This document shows positions 25,680-33,878 of a stretch of 64,000 nt of DNA, one piece after another. Origin of the DNA: Prosthecodimorpha staleyi (GTDB lineage Bacteria > Pseudomonadota > Alphaproteobacteria > Rhizobiales > Ancalomicrobiaceae); the NCBI RefSeq assembly GCF_018729455.1, contig NZ_JAHHZF010000011.1, positions 1 to 64,000 on the forward strand, written 5' to 3'. Within the stretch, counting starts at the first letter, position 1; each line of letters begins with the position of its first letter. Below the pieces are notes generated by a model. The model was not told where the DNA came from. It did no database searches and saw only the letters and a list, made by a program, of their open reading frames with translations. The translations under genes were made by a program, and so were the position numbers.

Positions 25680-26856
25680 CGGGACCGTGGACGCCGACGC
25701 CATTCGGGCGGCGGCCGATCCGGCCGCCCGGCCGGCCGGCGGCCACGGCCAATGCGTGCTCGTGGCCGCGCAATCGGGCCGCGCCCTTGCAACCGCCGCG
25801 CGGCGGGCCGGGTTCGTGCCGCTGGTCGCCGATCTGTTCGCCGACAGCGACACCCGCGCGCTCTGTTCCGCCGCGATCGCCGTCGAGGGCGCCCTGGCGA
25901 CCGGCTTCCGGCGCGACGGTCTGGTCGCCGCGCTCGACCGGCTCGCCGCCGATGCCCCCTCCCCGCCGATCGGCCTGGTGCTCGGCTCCGGCTTCGAGGA
26001 CCGGCCGCGGCTGATCGAGCGGCTGGCGGCGCGCTACGGCCTCCTCGGCACGCCGGGTCCGGGCGTGCGCGCGGCGAAAGATCCGCATGGCCTCGCCGCG
26101 GCTTGCCGCCAGGAAGGCATTCCCCACCCGCCGATCGCGCGCGCCGTGCCGGAGGCGGGCGAGTGGCTGGTCAAGCGCATCGGCGGCTCGGGCGGCGCCC
26201 ATGTCCGGCGCGCGCGCCGGTCCGGCGCCTTGCCGCCCGGCCACTATGCGCAGGCCTTCGTGCCCGGCCGCTCGGTCTCGCTCGGCTTCCTGTCGGACGG
26301 GGTCGACATCCGCCCGATCGGCTTTGCCGAACAATGGAGTGCGCCGACGCCGGCGCGGCCGTGGCGCTTTGGCGGCATGGCCGGCCCGATCCGGCTGGCC
26401 GGGACGGTCGAAGCCGGCATGATCGCCGCCGCGCGCCGGCTCGCGCGCCGCTTCGGGTTGCGCGGCCTCGCCAGTCTCGACGCCGTGCTGGACGGCGAGG
26501 ACTGGTCGCTGGTCGAAATCAATCCGCGCCCGGGGGCTTCGCTCGATGTGCTCGATTGCGGCGAAGTGCCGCTGCTGGCCGCGCATATTGCAGCATGCCG
26601 CGGCTATTTGCCTGAAAGGAAAGTCGTTTCCACTATGGTCCGAGGGATCGGGATCGTCTATGCGACGAAGCCGATTGCTGCGGTGCTCGCTGCCGCGTGG
26701 CCCGCTTGGGTGTTCGATAGGCCGGAACCGGGCGGTTCGATCGGGGCGGGAGATCCGATCGCGACCGTGACGGCGGAAGCGCCGGACCTCGCGAGGGTCC
26801 TGACCGAGATCGAGCGGCGCGCGGCATGGCTCCGCAGGGAATGCGGCACGACGTAG
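25645..26856 (+). CDS. ATP-grasp protein of the H4MPT cluster
   Basis: An ATP-grasp fold ligase. Visible motifs are WLVKRIGGSGGAHVRR (ATP-binding loop), YAQAFVPGRSVSLGF and the metal-binding end DWSLVEINPRPGASLDV. The start is uncertain: ATG 25645 and 25651 overlap mtdB by about 30 bases, and GTG 25687 lies just after its stop; none has a strong ribosome-binding site. Such a gene is regularly found in bacterial H4MPT clusters and is thought to take part in H4MPT or methanofuran synthesis by joining an amino acid or similar group. The substrate is unknown. It runs 14 bases from mch. Confidence 0.82.
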   Translation: MPMPRPVPSSADGTVDADAIRAAADPAARPAGGHGQCVLVAAQSGRALATAARRAGFVPLVADLFADSDTRALCSAAIAVEGALATGFRRDGLVAALDRLAADAPSPPIGLVLGSGFEDRPRLIERLAARYGLLGTPGPGVRAAKDPHGLAAACRQEGIPHPPIARAVPEAGEWLVKRIGGSGGAHVRRARRSGALPPGHYAQAFVPGRSVSLGFLSDGVDIRPIGFAEQWSAPTPARPWRFGGMAGPIRLAGTVEAGMIAAARRLARRFGLRGLASLDAVLDGEDWSLVEINPRPGASLDVLDCGEVPLLAAHIAACRGYLPERKVVSTMVRGIGIVYATKPIAAVLAAAWPAWVFDRPEPGGSIGAGDPIATVTAEAPDLARVLTEIERRAAWLRRECGTT

Positions 26857-26869
26857 GGGGAAGAGGTCG

Positions 26870-27832
26870 ATGGCGGAAACGGGGACCAAGCCGAGCGTGA
26901 ACCGGTCGGCGGCGCCGCTCGTGGCGGCGATGGCGGCAGAGGCGGACAATCTGCGCATCGCCGTCCTGACCGGACCGCTCGGGTGCCGCCTGATCGATGC
27001 CGGAGCCACCCGGCGCGGCGGCATCGAGGCCGGGCGGCGGCTGACGGAAATCTGCATGGGCGGGCTCGGCCAGGTCGCGATCGTGCCGGCACCGACCACG
27101 CCACGCTGGCCCTTCGCGATCCGCGTCGGCGCCACCGACCCGGTCGTCTCCTGCCTGGGCAGTCAGTATGCCGGCTGGAGCCTCGCCGACGACGGCTGGT
27201 TCGCGCTCGGCTCCGGTCCGGCCCGCGCGCTCTACGCCAAGGAGGACATCTTCGCCGATATCGCCTATGCGGACCGGGCGGAGACCGGCGCGCTGGTGCT
27301 GGAGACCGACACCGCCCCGACCGAGGCGGTCGTCCGCATGGTCGCCGACGGCACCGGGCTCGATCCGACAGCGCTGACCTTCCTCTACGCCCCGACCCAG
27401 AGCCTGGCCGGCTCGACCCAGGTGGTCGGCCGCGTGCTCGAGGTCGCGCTGCACAAGGTGCATGCCCTGCACTTTCCGATGGAGCGCATCGTCGACGGCA
27501 TCGGCATCGCCCCGCTGGCGCCGCCCTCGCCCGATTTCGTCACCGCCATGGGCCGCACCAACGACGCGATCATCTATGGCGGGACCGTGCATCTGTTCGT
27601 CGAGGGACCCGATGACGACGCCCGCGATCTCGCGCATCGTCTGCCGAGTTCGACCTCGCGCGACTACGGCGCCCCGTTCGGCGAGGTTTTCCGCCGCTTC
27701 GGTGGTGATTTCTATGCCATCGACGGCATGCTGTTCTCGCCCGCCGAGGTGATCGTGACGGCGGTCGAATCGGGCAACAGCCACCGCGCCGGGGCGGTCG
27801 CGCCGGGTCTCGTCGACGCCTCGTTCGGTTGA
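26870..27832 (+). CDS. mch: Methenyl-H4MPT cyclohydrolase (Mch)
   Basis: Hydrolyses methenyl-H4MPT to N5-formyl-H4MPT, which goes on to the Fhc complex. The 320-residue sequence shows LTEICMGGLGQVAI, CLGSQYAGWSL, PTQSLAGSTQVVGRVLEVALHK (family nucleus, about residues 180-200) and FRRFGGDFYAIDGMLFSPAE near the end. GGAAGAGG precedes the ATG. It is in the same operon as mtdB and the two flanking ATP-grasp genes. Confidence 0.96.
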   Translation: MAETGTKPSVNRSAAPLVAAMAAEADNLRIAVLTGPLGCRLIDAGATRRGGIEAGRRLTEICMGGLGQVAIVPAPTTPRWPFAIRVGATDPVVSCLGSQYAGWSLADDGWFALGSGPARALYAKEDIFADIAYADRAETGALVLETDTAPTEAVVRMVADGTGLDPTALTFLYAPTQSLAGSTQVVGRVLEVALHKVHALHFPMERIVDGIGIAPLAPPSPDFVTAMGRTNDAIIYGGTVHLFVEGPDDDARDLAHRLPSSTSRDYGAPFGEVFRRFGGDFYAIDGMLFSPAEVIVTAVESGNSHRAGAVAPGLVDASFG

Positions 27833-27845
27833 CGGGGACGAGAGG

Positions 27846-28751
27846 GTGCCGGGCTTTTCCGACACGATCGTGGTCTTCGCCGACGGCCGCGACAGCCATG
27901 TGCGCGGGCTGGTCGCCGGCTTCACGGCAGCCGGGCGCGACAGCCTGATCGTGCCCCTGGAGCGCGTGACGATCGCGACCGGCGGCGCCGGCGACCCGGT
28001 GCGCATCCCGGGCCTCGACGGGCGCCTGCCGCGCGCCGCCTTCGTGCGCACCATCTCGGCCGGCAGTTTCGAAGCCGTGACGGTGCGGCTCGGCATTCTG
28101 CATGCCCTGGTCGCCGCCGGCTGCACGGTCTGGAACCGGCCGAGGGCGATCGAGGCCTGCGTCGACAAGTCGATGACCAGCCTCCTGGTCGCGCGCGCCG
28201 GCCTGCCGACCCCGGAGACCTGGGTGACCGAGAGCCGCGAGACGGCCACCGCCATCCTGGCGGAGGCGGGCGGGCCGGTGGTGCTGAAGCCGCTGTTCGG
28301 CGCGCAGGGCAAGGGGCTGGCGCTGGTGCGCGAGGCCGCCGACTTGCCGCCGCCGGAGGCGGTCGCTGGCCTCTACTATCTGCAGCGCTTCGTCGGTCCG
28401 GCCGTGGGCGGCTTCCGCGACCATCGCGTGCTGGTCTCCGGCGGGCGGGTCATCGCCGCCATGCGACGGCATGGCGAGACCTGGATCACCAATGTCCACC
28501 AGGGCGGCCGGCCGGAGGCCTGGGCGGCGGATAAGGCGGCGGCGGACCTGGCCCTGGCGGCGGCGCAGGCCGTCGGCGCCGATCTCGCCGGGGTCGACCT
28601 GATCGAGGACGGCGCGGGCGGCTACATGGTGCTGGAGGTCAATTCGATGCCGGCCTGGACCGGCCTGCAAAGCGTGACGGCGATCGACATCGCCGGGCGC
28701 ATCGCCGCCGACCTGATGGCGGCCGCCTTCGACACGGCGTCGCAGCCATGA
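27846..28751 (+). CDS. RimK-like ATP-grasp ligase of the H4MPT cluster
   Basis: A 301-residue RimK/MptN-type ATP-grasp protein beginning at GTG 27846, preceded by GACGAGAGG. The motifs are ACVDKSMTSLLVARAGLPTPETW, VVLKPLFGAQGKGLALVR (phosphate loop) and YMVLEVNSMPAWTGLQ (metal ligands E and N). RimK relatives attach glutamate to acceptor carboxylates, including coenzyme F420 and H4MPT tails in archaea. In this setting, addition of a side-chain amino acid to H4MPT or methanofuran is the best guess. It overlaps the CitG-like gene by 4 bases. Confidence 0.85.
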   Translation: MPGFSDTIVVFADGRDSHVRGLVAGFTAAGRDSLIVPLERVTIATGGAGDPVRIPGLDGRLPRAAFVRTISAGSFEAVTVRLGILHALVAAGCTVWNRPRAIEACVDKSMTSLLVARAGLPTPETWVTESRETATAILAEAGGPVVLKPLFGAQGKGLALVREAADLPPPEAVAGLYYLQRFVGPAVGGFRDHRVLVSGGRVIAAMRRHGETWITNVHQGGRPEAWAADKAAADLALAAAQAVGADLAGVDLIEDGAGGYMVLEVNSMPAWTGLQSVTAIDIAGRIAADLMAAAFDTASQP

Positions 28752-29581
28752 CGGCAGGCGCGCCCGGCCCGTCCGCCCTGGCGGCGGCCTTCGAGCAGGC
28801 CTGCCTGTTGGAACTGCAGGCGCTGAAGCCCGGCAACGTCCATATCCATGCGCCCGGCCATCGCATGACGGTCGCGGATTTCGAACTGAGCGCCGCCGTC
28901 GCCGCGCCGCTGGTGGCGCGACCGGGGGCGCGGGTCGGCCGTCGGGTGCGCGAGGCGGTCGAGGCCACCATGGCGGCGGTCGGGCAGAATACCAATCTCG
29001 GCATCCTGCTGCTGGCCGCCCCGATCCTGGCCGCGGCGGAGCGTGGCGGCGATCTGCGGGCGGACCTCGGCGCAATCCTGGCCGAACTCGATCGCCAGGA
29101 CGCGGAAGACGTGTTCGCGGCCATCCGCCGGGCCAATCCGGGCGGTCTCGGCCGGGTCCCGGAGCACGACGTGACCGGGCCGGCCGGCGACCTTCTCGTC
29201 GCGATGGCCGCCGCGGCCGACCGGGACACGATCGCGCGGCAATATGCGACCGGATTCGCGGATCTGTGGACGATCGGCCTGCCGGCGCTTGCCGCGGCGA
29301 TCCGTCGCTCCCCGTTCGGGCCCGACGCGGTCACGGACGTCTATCTCGCCTGGCTCGCCGCTCGCCCGGATAGCCACATCCTTCGAAAATTCGGCGTCGA
29401 GATCGCCGAGGACGTGCAAAGAACCGCGGAAAGACTGATCGGATCTACCGTAAGGGCAGGCGGGCCGGCGGCGCTGATGGAATGGGACACGGCCTGGAAG
29501 CAGCGCGGCATAAACCCCGGAACCAGTGCGGATTTGACGGTTGCGACGATTTTGCCGCACCTCATCCGGCGGTTTCCGTGA
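28748..29581 (+). CDS. Triphosphoribosyl-dephospho-CoA synthase (CitG/MdcB) family protein
   Basis: A 277-residue CitG-like protein. The conserved start LLELQALKPGNVHIHAPGHRM, the VGQNTNLGILLLAAPI segment, and VPEHDVTGPAGDLL fit the family. Classical members attach an adenine group to dephospho-CoA to make the citrate or malonate lyase prosthetic group. No such lyase subunits are present here. CitG-like genes in methylotroph C1 clusters are believed to act in H4MPT or methanofuran synthesis. It is the last gene before fae, from which a 203-base leader separates it. Confidence 0.85.
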   Translation: MTAGAPGPSALAAAFEQACLLELQALKPGNVHIHAPGHRMTVADFELSAAVAAPLVARPGARVGRRVREAVEATMAAVGQNTNLGILLLAAPILAAAERGGDLRADLGAILAELDRQDAEDVFAAIRRANPGGLGRVPEHDVTGPAGDLLVAMAAAADRDTIARQYATGFADLWTIGLPALAAAIRRSPFGPDAVTDVYLAWLAARPDSHILRKFGVEIAEDVQRTAERLIGSTVRAGGPAALMEWDTAWKQRGINPGTSADLTVATILPHLIRRFP

Positions 29582-29734
29582 AGTCGCGTAGGCCGCCTCT
29601 CTTGCCGCCCGGCGGCGGCCGGATTAGGCTCCGCTCCGTCTGGGAAATGTCCGTCCTATCTGGCGAACCGGCTCGCGCTTCGGATCGTGCCGAATGCCGG
29701 GTGCTGCTGCAAGGATAGACCGGGGGTCCGCGGT

Positions 29735-29750
29735 GCAGGGATCGCCCTGC
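29735..29750 (+). promoter_or_regulatory. Stem-loop in the fae leader
   Basis: GCAGGG-ATCG-CCCTGC forms a perfect 6-bp stem ending 34 bases before the fae ATG, just ahead of an AT-rich stretch and the GGGAGG ribosome-binding site. Fae is among the most abundant proteins of methylotrophs, so a 5' stabilising hairpin would be plausible. The function is inferred. Confidence 0.4.
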
Positions 29751-29784
29751 CGTGGAATTTCTTTGTGTACCGGGAGGTTTACTG

Positions 29785-30291
29785 ATGGCGAAAATCAACA
29801 AGGTCATGGTCGGCGAAGCTCTCGTCGGCGACGGCAACGAGATCGCTCACATCGATCTGCTGGTCGGCCCGCGCAACAGCGCCGCCGAGGCGGCGTTCTG
29901 CAACAGCCTGACCAACAACAAGGACGGCTTCACGTCGCTGCTCGCGGTCATCGCGCCGAACCTGCCCTGCAAGCCGAACACGCTGATGTTCAACAAGGTC
30001 ACCATCAAGGGCGCCAAGCAGGCCGTCCAGATGTTCGGACCGGCTCAGTATGCGGTCGCCAAGGCCGTGCAGGATTGCGTCGCTGACGGCACCATTCCGG
30101 CCGACGAAGCCGACGACGTCTACGTGCTGGTCGGCGTGTTCATCCACTGGGAAGCCGAGGACGACGCGAAGATCCAGTCGTTCAACTACGAAGCCACCAA
30201 GCTCGCTCTGAAGCGCGCCGTGGCCGGCGAACCCAAGGCGGCCGAAGTCACCGCCAAGCGTGATTCTGTGAAGCACCCCTTCGGCGCTTAG
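29785..30291 (+). CDS. fae: Formaldehyde-activating enzyme (Fae)
   Basis: Catalyses condensation of formaldehyde with H4MPT to methylene-H4MPT and so removes toxic formaldehyde in the cytoplasm. The 168-residue protein is nearly canonical throughout: [16 protein letters not shown] with the active-site His22, [31 protein letters not shown] and [17 protein letters not shown] 29785 has GGGAGG eight bases upstream; the frame is open 33 bases further but without signals. It ends in a strong terminator. It probably also has its own promoter in the 203-base leader. Confidence 0.98.
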   Translation: MAKINKVMVGEALVGDGNEIAHIDLLVGPRNSAAEAAFCNSLTNNKDGFTSLLAVIAPNLPCKPNTLMFNKVTIKGAKQAVQMFGPAQYAVAKAVQDCVADGTIPADEADDVYVLVGVFIHWEAEDDAKIQSFNYEATKLALKRAVAGEPKAAEVTAKRDSVKHPFGA

Positions 30292-30392
30292 ATAGGAAAC
30301 CACCCTGGGCAGCCGGAAACCCCGGCGATGCCGCGGGGTCTGCTCCAGCGGTTGGTTGCCAAATTCTTCGGCAAATAGGCCCGAAGAGCGAA

Positions 30393-30420
30393 ACGGGGAC
30401 GGCGAACGCGCCGTCCCCGT
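30393..30420 (+). terminator. Rho-independent terminator of fae
   Basis: A perfect 12-bp GC-rich stem (ACGGGGACGGCG with CGCCGTCCCCGT) and a 4-base loop AACG, followed by TTTCGTTT. It closes the mptG-to-fae gene run. Confidence 0.85.
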
Positions 30421-30645
30421 TTTCGTTTCCGCATCGCAGCGAAGAAATCCGATCCGCGCCGGCATTCAGGCAATGCCTTGCCCCCAAACGTCTTTCAAAC
30501 GCAATCATTGCACAGCCCAAGCCTGACATGAACGTCACGAAAGCCGCCCAAAGAGCGGTCCATTCATGCTTAATTCAATCGCTCGACAAACGGCCGCTTC
30601 GCCCATTACGCTCGCAGGATCGTGAAGAGTGGCGAGGCTCTCCGG

Positions 30646-31440
30646 ATGACCAGACGTCTGACGTGGTATGGAACGCTCGGATACACGCTTCTGGCCTTTG
30701 CCGGAGCCACACCGGCCCTCTCCTCCCCGGTGACCGGGCCGGATGCGACGGTGGTGGTTGGCCGCGATACGCGCAGCAGCGCGTTGCCGCCGGGCGAAGT
30801 CGGCAAATCGGCCTTCGCAGGGTCCTGGGGCGCCACCGGCACCATCGAATGCGGCGGCATGCGCTCGACCGGACAATTGACCGGGCGCGGCGATCTGGTG
30901 ACCACCGCCGCCCATGCGCTCTATGACGAGAACGGCCAGTCCCGCGCCGCATCGGGCGCCTGCCGCTTCATCATCGCCGTCGGCGGCACCACCCGCTCCA
31001 TCGATCTGGAACCGGACCCGACGCGCTGCGGCTCGACACGGCCTTACGGCATGGCCGGTCACCATGATTGGGCGGTCGGTCGCCTGGCCGAACCGGTCAC
31101 GGGGATCCGCCCCTATCGCCTTGGCATGCCGCCGAGCCCCGGACAGGGAATCGTGGTGGTCTCCTACAGCCCCGAACGGGGCCGGACCGTGGATCATTGC
31201 CAGGTCCGCGAGGTGGTCGAGAAGAGCGACGGCGGACCGCGCGAGATCCGGACCGATTGCACCGGGCGCGGCGGATTGTCCGGTGCCGCCTATCTGACCA
31301 CGGGACCGGATCCGGCCATCGTCGGCATCCATGTCGGCTATCGTTCCGCGACGCCCGGCAGCGCCGCCCCCTATTCGTCGAGCCACTACACCTTCGGCAC
31401 CACGGCCGAACGGCGCTTCAAGGCCGCCGTGGCCGACTGA
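30646..31440 (+). CDS. Secreted trypsin-like serine protease
   Basis: A 264-residue exported S1-type protease. The triad is readable as His90 (VTTAAHALYD), Asp141 (HHDWAVGRL) and Ser212 (CTGRGGLSGAAY), where the usual GDSGG is changed to GLSGA. The start at ATG 30646 gives a signal peptide (GYTLLAFAGATPALSS); an in-frame GTG at 30622 is an alternative. Six cysteines in the mature part suggest disulfides. It resembles the V8/glutamyl-endopeptidase-like bacterial group more than digestive trypsins. It is encoded convergently with the first of three tiny secreted proteins. Confidence 0.85.
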   Translation: MTRRLTWYGTLGYTLLAFAGATPALSSPVTGPDATVVVGRDTRSSALPPGEVGKSAFAGSWGATGTIECGGMRSTGQLTGRGDLVTTAAHALYDENGQSRAASGACRFIIAVGGTTRSIDLEPDPTRCGSTRPYGMAGHHDWAVGRLAEPVTGIRPYRLGMPPSPGQGIVVVSYSPERGRTVDHCQVREVVEKSDGGPREIRTDCTGRGGLSGAAYLTTGPDPAIVGIHVGYRSATPGSAAPYSSSHYTFGTTAERRFKAAVAD

Positions 31441-31504
31441 CCGGACGGCGGCCGGCCTCAGCCGTCGCCCAGCAGAGCCGCGCGCGGCGAAGCGATGTCG
31501 CCAT

Positions 31505-31560
31505 AAAAAAAGTCCCGATCCGCATCCGGCCTTTCGAGGACCGCCTGCGGATCGGGACTT
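31505..31560 (-). terminator. Rho-independent terminator of the first small secreted gene
   Basis: Arms AAGTCCCGATCCGC (31510-31523) and GCGGATCGGGACTT (31547-31560) pair perfectly over 14 bp. On the minus strand the hairpin is followed by a run of seven T. It lies between the protease gene (plus) and the small gene (minus) and may also serve the former. Confidence 0.85.
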
Positions 31561-31692
31561 TGCCTGAACCCATCTTGCGTTCCGAACGGTTCGTCGTCCG
31601 GCCCGTCTGCATCGTCTTGCCGATCCCACATGATCGGGCGGCGATCGAGGTCGGGGACGGCGCATCGCGCCGTCCCGGACGACCTGACCGGA

Positions 31693-31947
31693 TCAGTTCT
31701 TGTTCTGGTCCTGAGCCTGGCGCTGCTCGAACTGCTGCAGGCGCTCACGGTCGGCCTGGCTGAGGCCGGTCACCGGCGTCGCCTGGCGGCCTTCATAGAC
31801 CGTCGCGGCGCGGGCCGCCGGCGCGGTCGGAACCACGTCGTAGACACCCGAGCGGGTATAGGCATCGTCCGGCTCGGCCGAGGCGGCGCCGATGGCGGTG
31901 GCCGAAAGGAGGAACGCGAGAGCGGCGGTCTTGGTGAGGATGGACAT
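31693..31947 (-). CDS. Small secreted protein, tandem paralogue 1 of 3
   Basis: An 84-residue exported protein of unknown function. A signal peptide (KTAALAFLLSATAIGAASA) is followed by EPDDAYTRSGVYDV, a linker, ATVYEGRQATP and a Gln/Asn-rich tail ending QDQNKN. Its paralogues at 32535 and 33185 share the signal peptide, the EPDD box, the VYEGRQATP box and the NKN end. This copy is the most divergent in the tail (ADRERLQQFEQRQ). It is preceded by a long leader with a TGCTGC/GCAGCA hairpin and by the shared upstream block at 32061-32118. No cysteines or enzyme motif; the mature part is only about 60 residues. Confidence 0.8.
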   Translation of the reverse strand: MSILTKTAALAFLLSATAIGAASAEPDDAYTRSGVYDVVPTAPAARAATVYEGRQATPVTGLSQADRERLQQFEQRQAQDQNKN

Positions 31948-32060
31948 CGAAAGTCTCCGTTTGCTTGCTGCGTCCTTGCAGCATGAGAGCTCATGTAATG
32001 AGTTCGACATCCAGAAAAACCCCTCGATCGTTTGACGGTACTGTCTCGAATCCTGAACAT

Positions 32061-32118
32061 TGACGGTTGCGTGATAACAAGATGACGCCTGTATCATCAC
32101 TTCGTGATCGCACTTGAA
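32061..32118 (-). promoter_or_regulatory. Conserved upstream block, copy 1
   Basis: On the plus strand it starts TGACGGTTGCGTGATAAC and ends TTCGTGATCGCACTTGAA, the second part beginning 154 bases from the start codon. The same two elements with identical 40-base spacing stand before the other two paralogues (32913, 33540). Here and before paralogue 2 a further TGACG element lies 28 bases closer to the gene. The surrounding 31948-32534 holds no other gene. Confidence 0.6.
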
Positions 32119-32187
32119 ATCGCTTCCATGGTCCATGAAAACATATTCACAAGTTCGCAAAGAGAAAATCAACGCGCAAACGGAAAC

Positions 32188-32220
32188 GGCGTCGCATCCG
32201 GTTGGTTCGGATGCGACGCC
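32188..32220 (-). terminator. Strong 13-bp hairpin between small paralogues 1 and 2
   Basis: GGCGTCGCATCCG and CGGATGCGACGCC pair perfectly around a 7-base loop. On the minus strand it is followed by TTTCCGTTTG. It could end transcripts of paralogue 2, although it lies 315 bases past its stop. A second hairpin (32379-32409, one mismatch) is nearer. Confidence 0.5.
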
Positions 32221-32534
32221 TCATGAGAAACAGAGATGGATCCCGGTCGGCCGCCGGCCGGGTCAACAGCGGCGGCCGATCGGGATGGATTGGGTGGCGA
32301 GGCCGCCTCGGATCGGAACGGGGGCGCCGATAGGCTCGGCTGGCGGGTCAAACCAACGATCCAAGGCGCCAGCGCCCGATCCGATCAGAGCGGTCCGCTC
32401 CGATCGGATTGGCCTTGGCAAACCATAACGGGCGGTACGGCGGGTTGTTGACGACGCGCGACACGCTCACTTGGGACAGGGGCAAGCAAGATGACGCGTC
32501 GGACGTCGCCGGACTCCGACAGGGATCGCCGCGC

Positions 32535-32798
32535 TCAGTTCTTGTTCACGTCCTGCATTTCGCGCTGCTCGAACCACTGCAGGTTGGTCTGGCCAGCCGC
32601 ATTGGAGGCGGCCGGAGCCAGGATCGGGGTCGCCTGGCGGCCCTCGTAGACGGTGGCGGCGCGCGCCGAGGGAAGCGCCGGGCCGACATCATAGACGCCC
32701 GAGCGGGTATAGGCGTCGTCGGGTTCGGCGGAGGCGGCGCCGATGGCGACCGTGGACAGGATCAGGGCGAGGGCACCGGTCTTGGTGATGAGGGACAT
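32535..32798 (-). CDS. Small secreted protein, tandem paralogue 2 of 3
   Basis: An 87-residue exported protein. The signal peptide (GALALILSTVAIGAASA), the EPDDAYTRSGVYDV box and the ATVYEGRQATP box match paralogue 1. The last 33 residues (from ATPILAPAASNAAGQ to DVNKN) are identical to paralogue 3. AGGAAGAG precedes the start. It has its own leader of about 150 bases with the hairpin TGCTGC/GCAGCA and the shared upstream block, so it is probably transcribed on its own rather than in an operon with its neighbours. Function unknown. Confidence 0.82.
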   Translation of the reverse strand: MSLITKTGALALILSTVAIGAASAEPDDAYTRSGVYDVGPALPSARAATVYEGRQATPILAPAASNAAGQTNLQWFEQREMQDVNKN

Positions 32799-32912
32799 TT
32801 TTCTCTTCCTTTTTGATTGCTGCGTCGTTGCAGCATATAGATACGTGTATTCAGATCGAATCCGTTGACGATAACCCGTTTGCTTGACGATTTATCTCGG
32901 TTTTCTGAATAG

Positions 32913-32970
32913 TGACGACTGTGTTACTATGCCTCGGCATCACTATTTTTACTTCGTGATCGCACTTGAA
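32913..32970 (-). promoter_or_regulatory. Conserved upstream block, copy 2
   Basis: TGACGACTGTGTTACTAT at 32913 and TTCGTGATCGCACTTGAA at 32953 (plus-strand reading), the latter 155 bases from the start of paralogue 2. The second element is identical to copy 1 over 18 bases although the DNA around it differs. The rest of 32799-33184 shows a leader hairpin and the small palindrome GACGCAT-GGG-ATGCGTC (33047-33063), but no gene. Confidence 0.65.
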
Positions 32971-33184
32971 ACAAGAATTCGATGCCCGAATTCGGGTCAA
33001 GCGGAAAACGAAATCAATCGATCAAACGAACGCGCCGACGTCTCCGGACGCATGGGATGCGTCGCCGCAAGGGCGACGGCTCGGCGACCGAACCGCAGCC
33101 CGGCAGGGGGAGCCGGACCGCCGTCGGCATGATCTGAGGGGCAAGGCGCGCTGGATCAGGGGTCCCGTGCGCCCGCCCGGCGGA

Positions 33185-33427
33185 TCAGTTCTTGTTCACG
33201 TCCTGCATTTCGCGCTGCTCGAACCACTGCAGGTTCGTCTGGCCAGCCGCATTGGAGGCGGCCGGAGCCAGGATCGGGGTCGCCTGACGGCCTTCGTAGA
33301 CCGTCGAAACCGACGCGGCATCGTAGACGCTGCTGCGGGAGGCGGCGTCGTCCGGCTCGGCCGAGGCGGCACCGATGGCGGCAGCGGACAGGATCAGGGC
33401 AAAGGCACTCGTCTTGATCATCGACAT
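33185..33427 (-). CDS. Small secreted protein, tandem paralogue 3 of 3
   Basis: An 80-residue exported protein. Signal peptide SAFALILSAAAIGAASA, then EPDDAASRSSVYDA, a linker shortened by about 7 residues, STVYEGRQATP and a tail identical to paralogue 2. The 3' coding DNA of paralogues 2 and 3 differs at only about four positions over about 120 bases, a sign of recent duplication or gene conversion. The leader is more diverged and lacks the TGCTGC hairpin. Function unknown. Confidence 0.8.
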   Translation of the reverse strand: MSMIKTSAFALILSAAAIGAASAEPDDAASRSSVYDAASVSTVYEGRQATPILAPAASNAAGQTNLQWFEQREMQDVNKN

Positions 33428-33539
33428 CTTAGGCTCCTGTGTGAGAGCCGCCGGCTCGGCGGCCCGTCGTAAGCAAGTTCACAACAAGATATTTAATCCA
33501 CCACCGTCGACCTTCAATACCGATCGCCAATTTCTATGT

Positions 33540-33597
33540 TGACATGACCGTTACTATATAATCACGACCAGATCATGCGTTTGTGATAGCACTTGAA
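33540..33597 (-). promoter_or_regulatory. Conserved upstream block, copy 3
   Basis: TGACATGACCGTTACTAT at 33540 and TTTGTGATAGCACTTGAA at 33580 (plus-strand reading), 153 bases from the start of paralogue 3. The second element differs at two positions from copies 1 and 2, while the 40-base spacing is unchanged. The remaining bases to 33878 hold no supportable gene. Confidence 0.55.
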
Positions 33598-33878
33598 CGT
33601 CCCGTTATTTTTGTAAATGAGATTTTCCAGGGAACAATCGCAACATTGCACATTTGTAATCTTTGTCATTTGGCGAGGACGGCCACTGTGCCCGGATTTT
33701 GGATCGTCAACACCGGACCAGCCGGGGCAGAGGCGGCCGGATCCGCCCGCCCGCATCCGACCCAGCGGCGCCGGTTCGGATCGACGGAGCGGGTCACGAC
33801 GGCGGGTGGTCGGAACAGAGGCGCAGCCGACCCCGACCCCGCCCCCCGGTGGTCCGGCGCCCGACAAGAGCCACGGAT

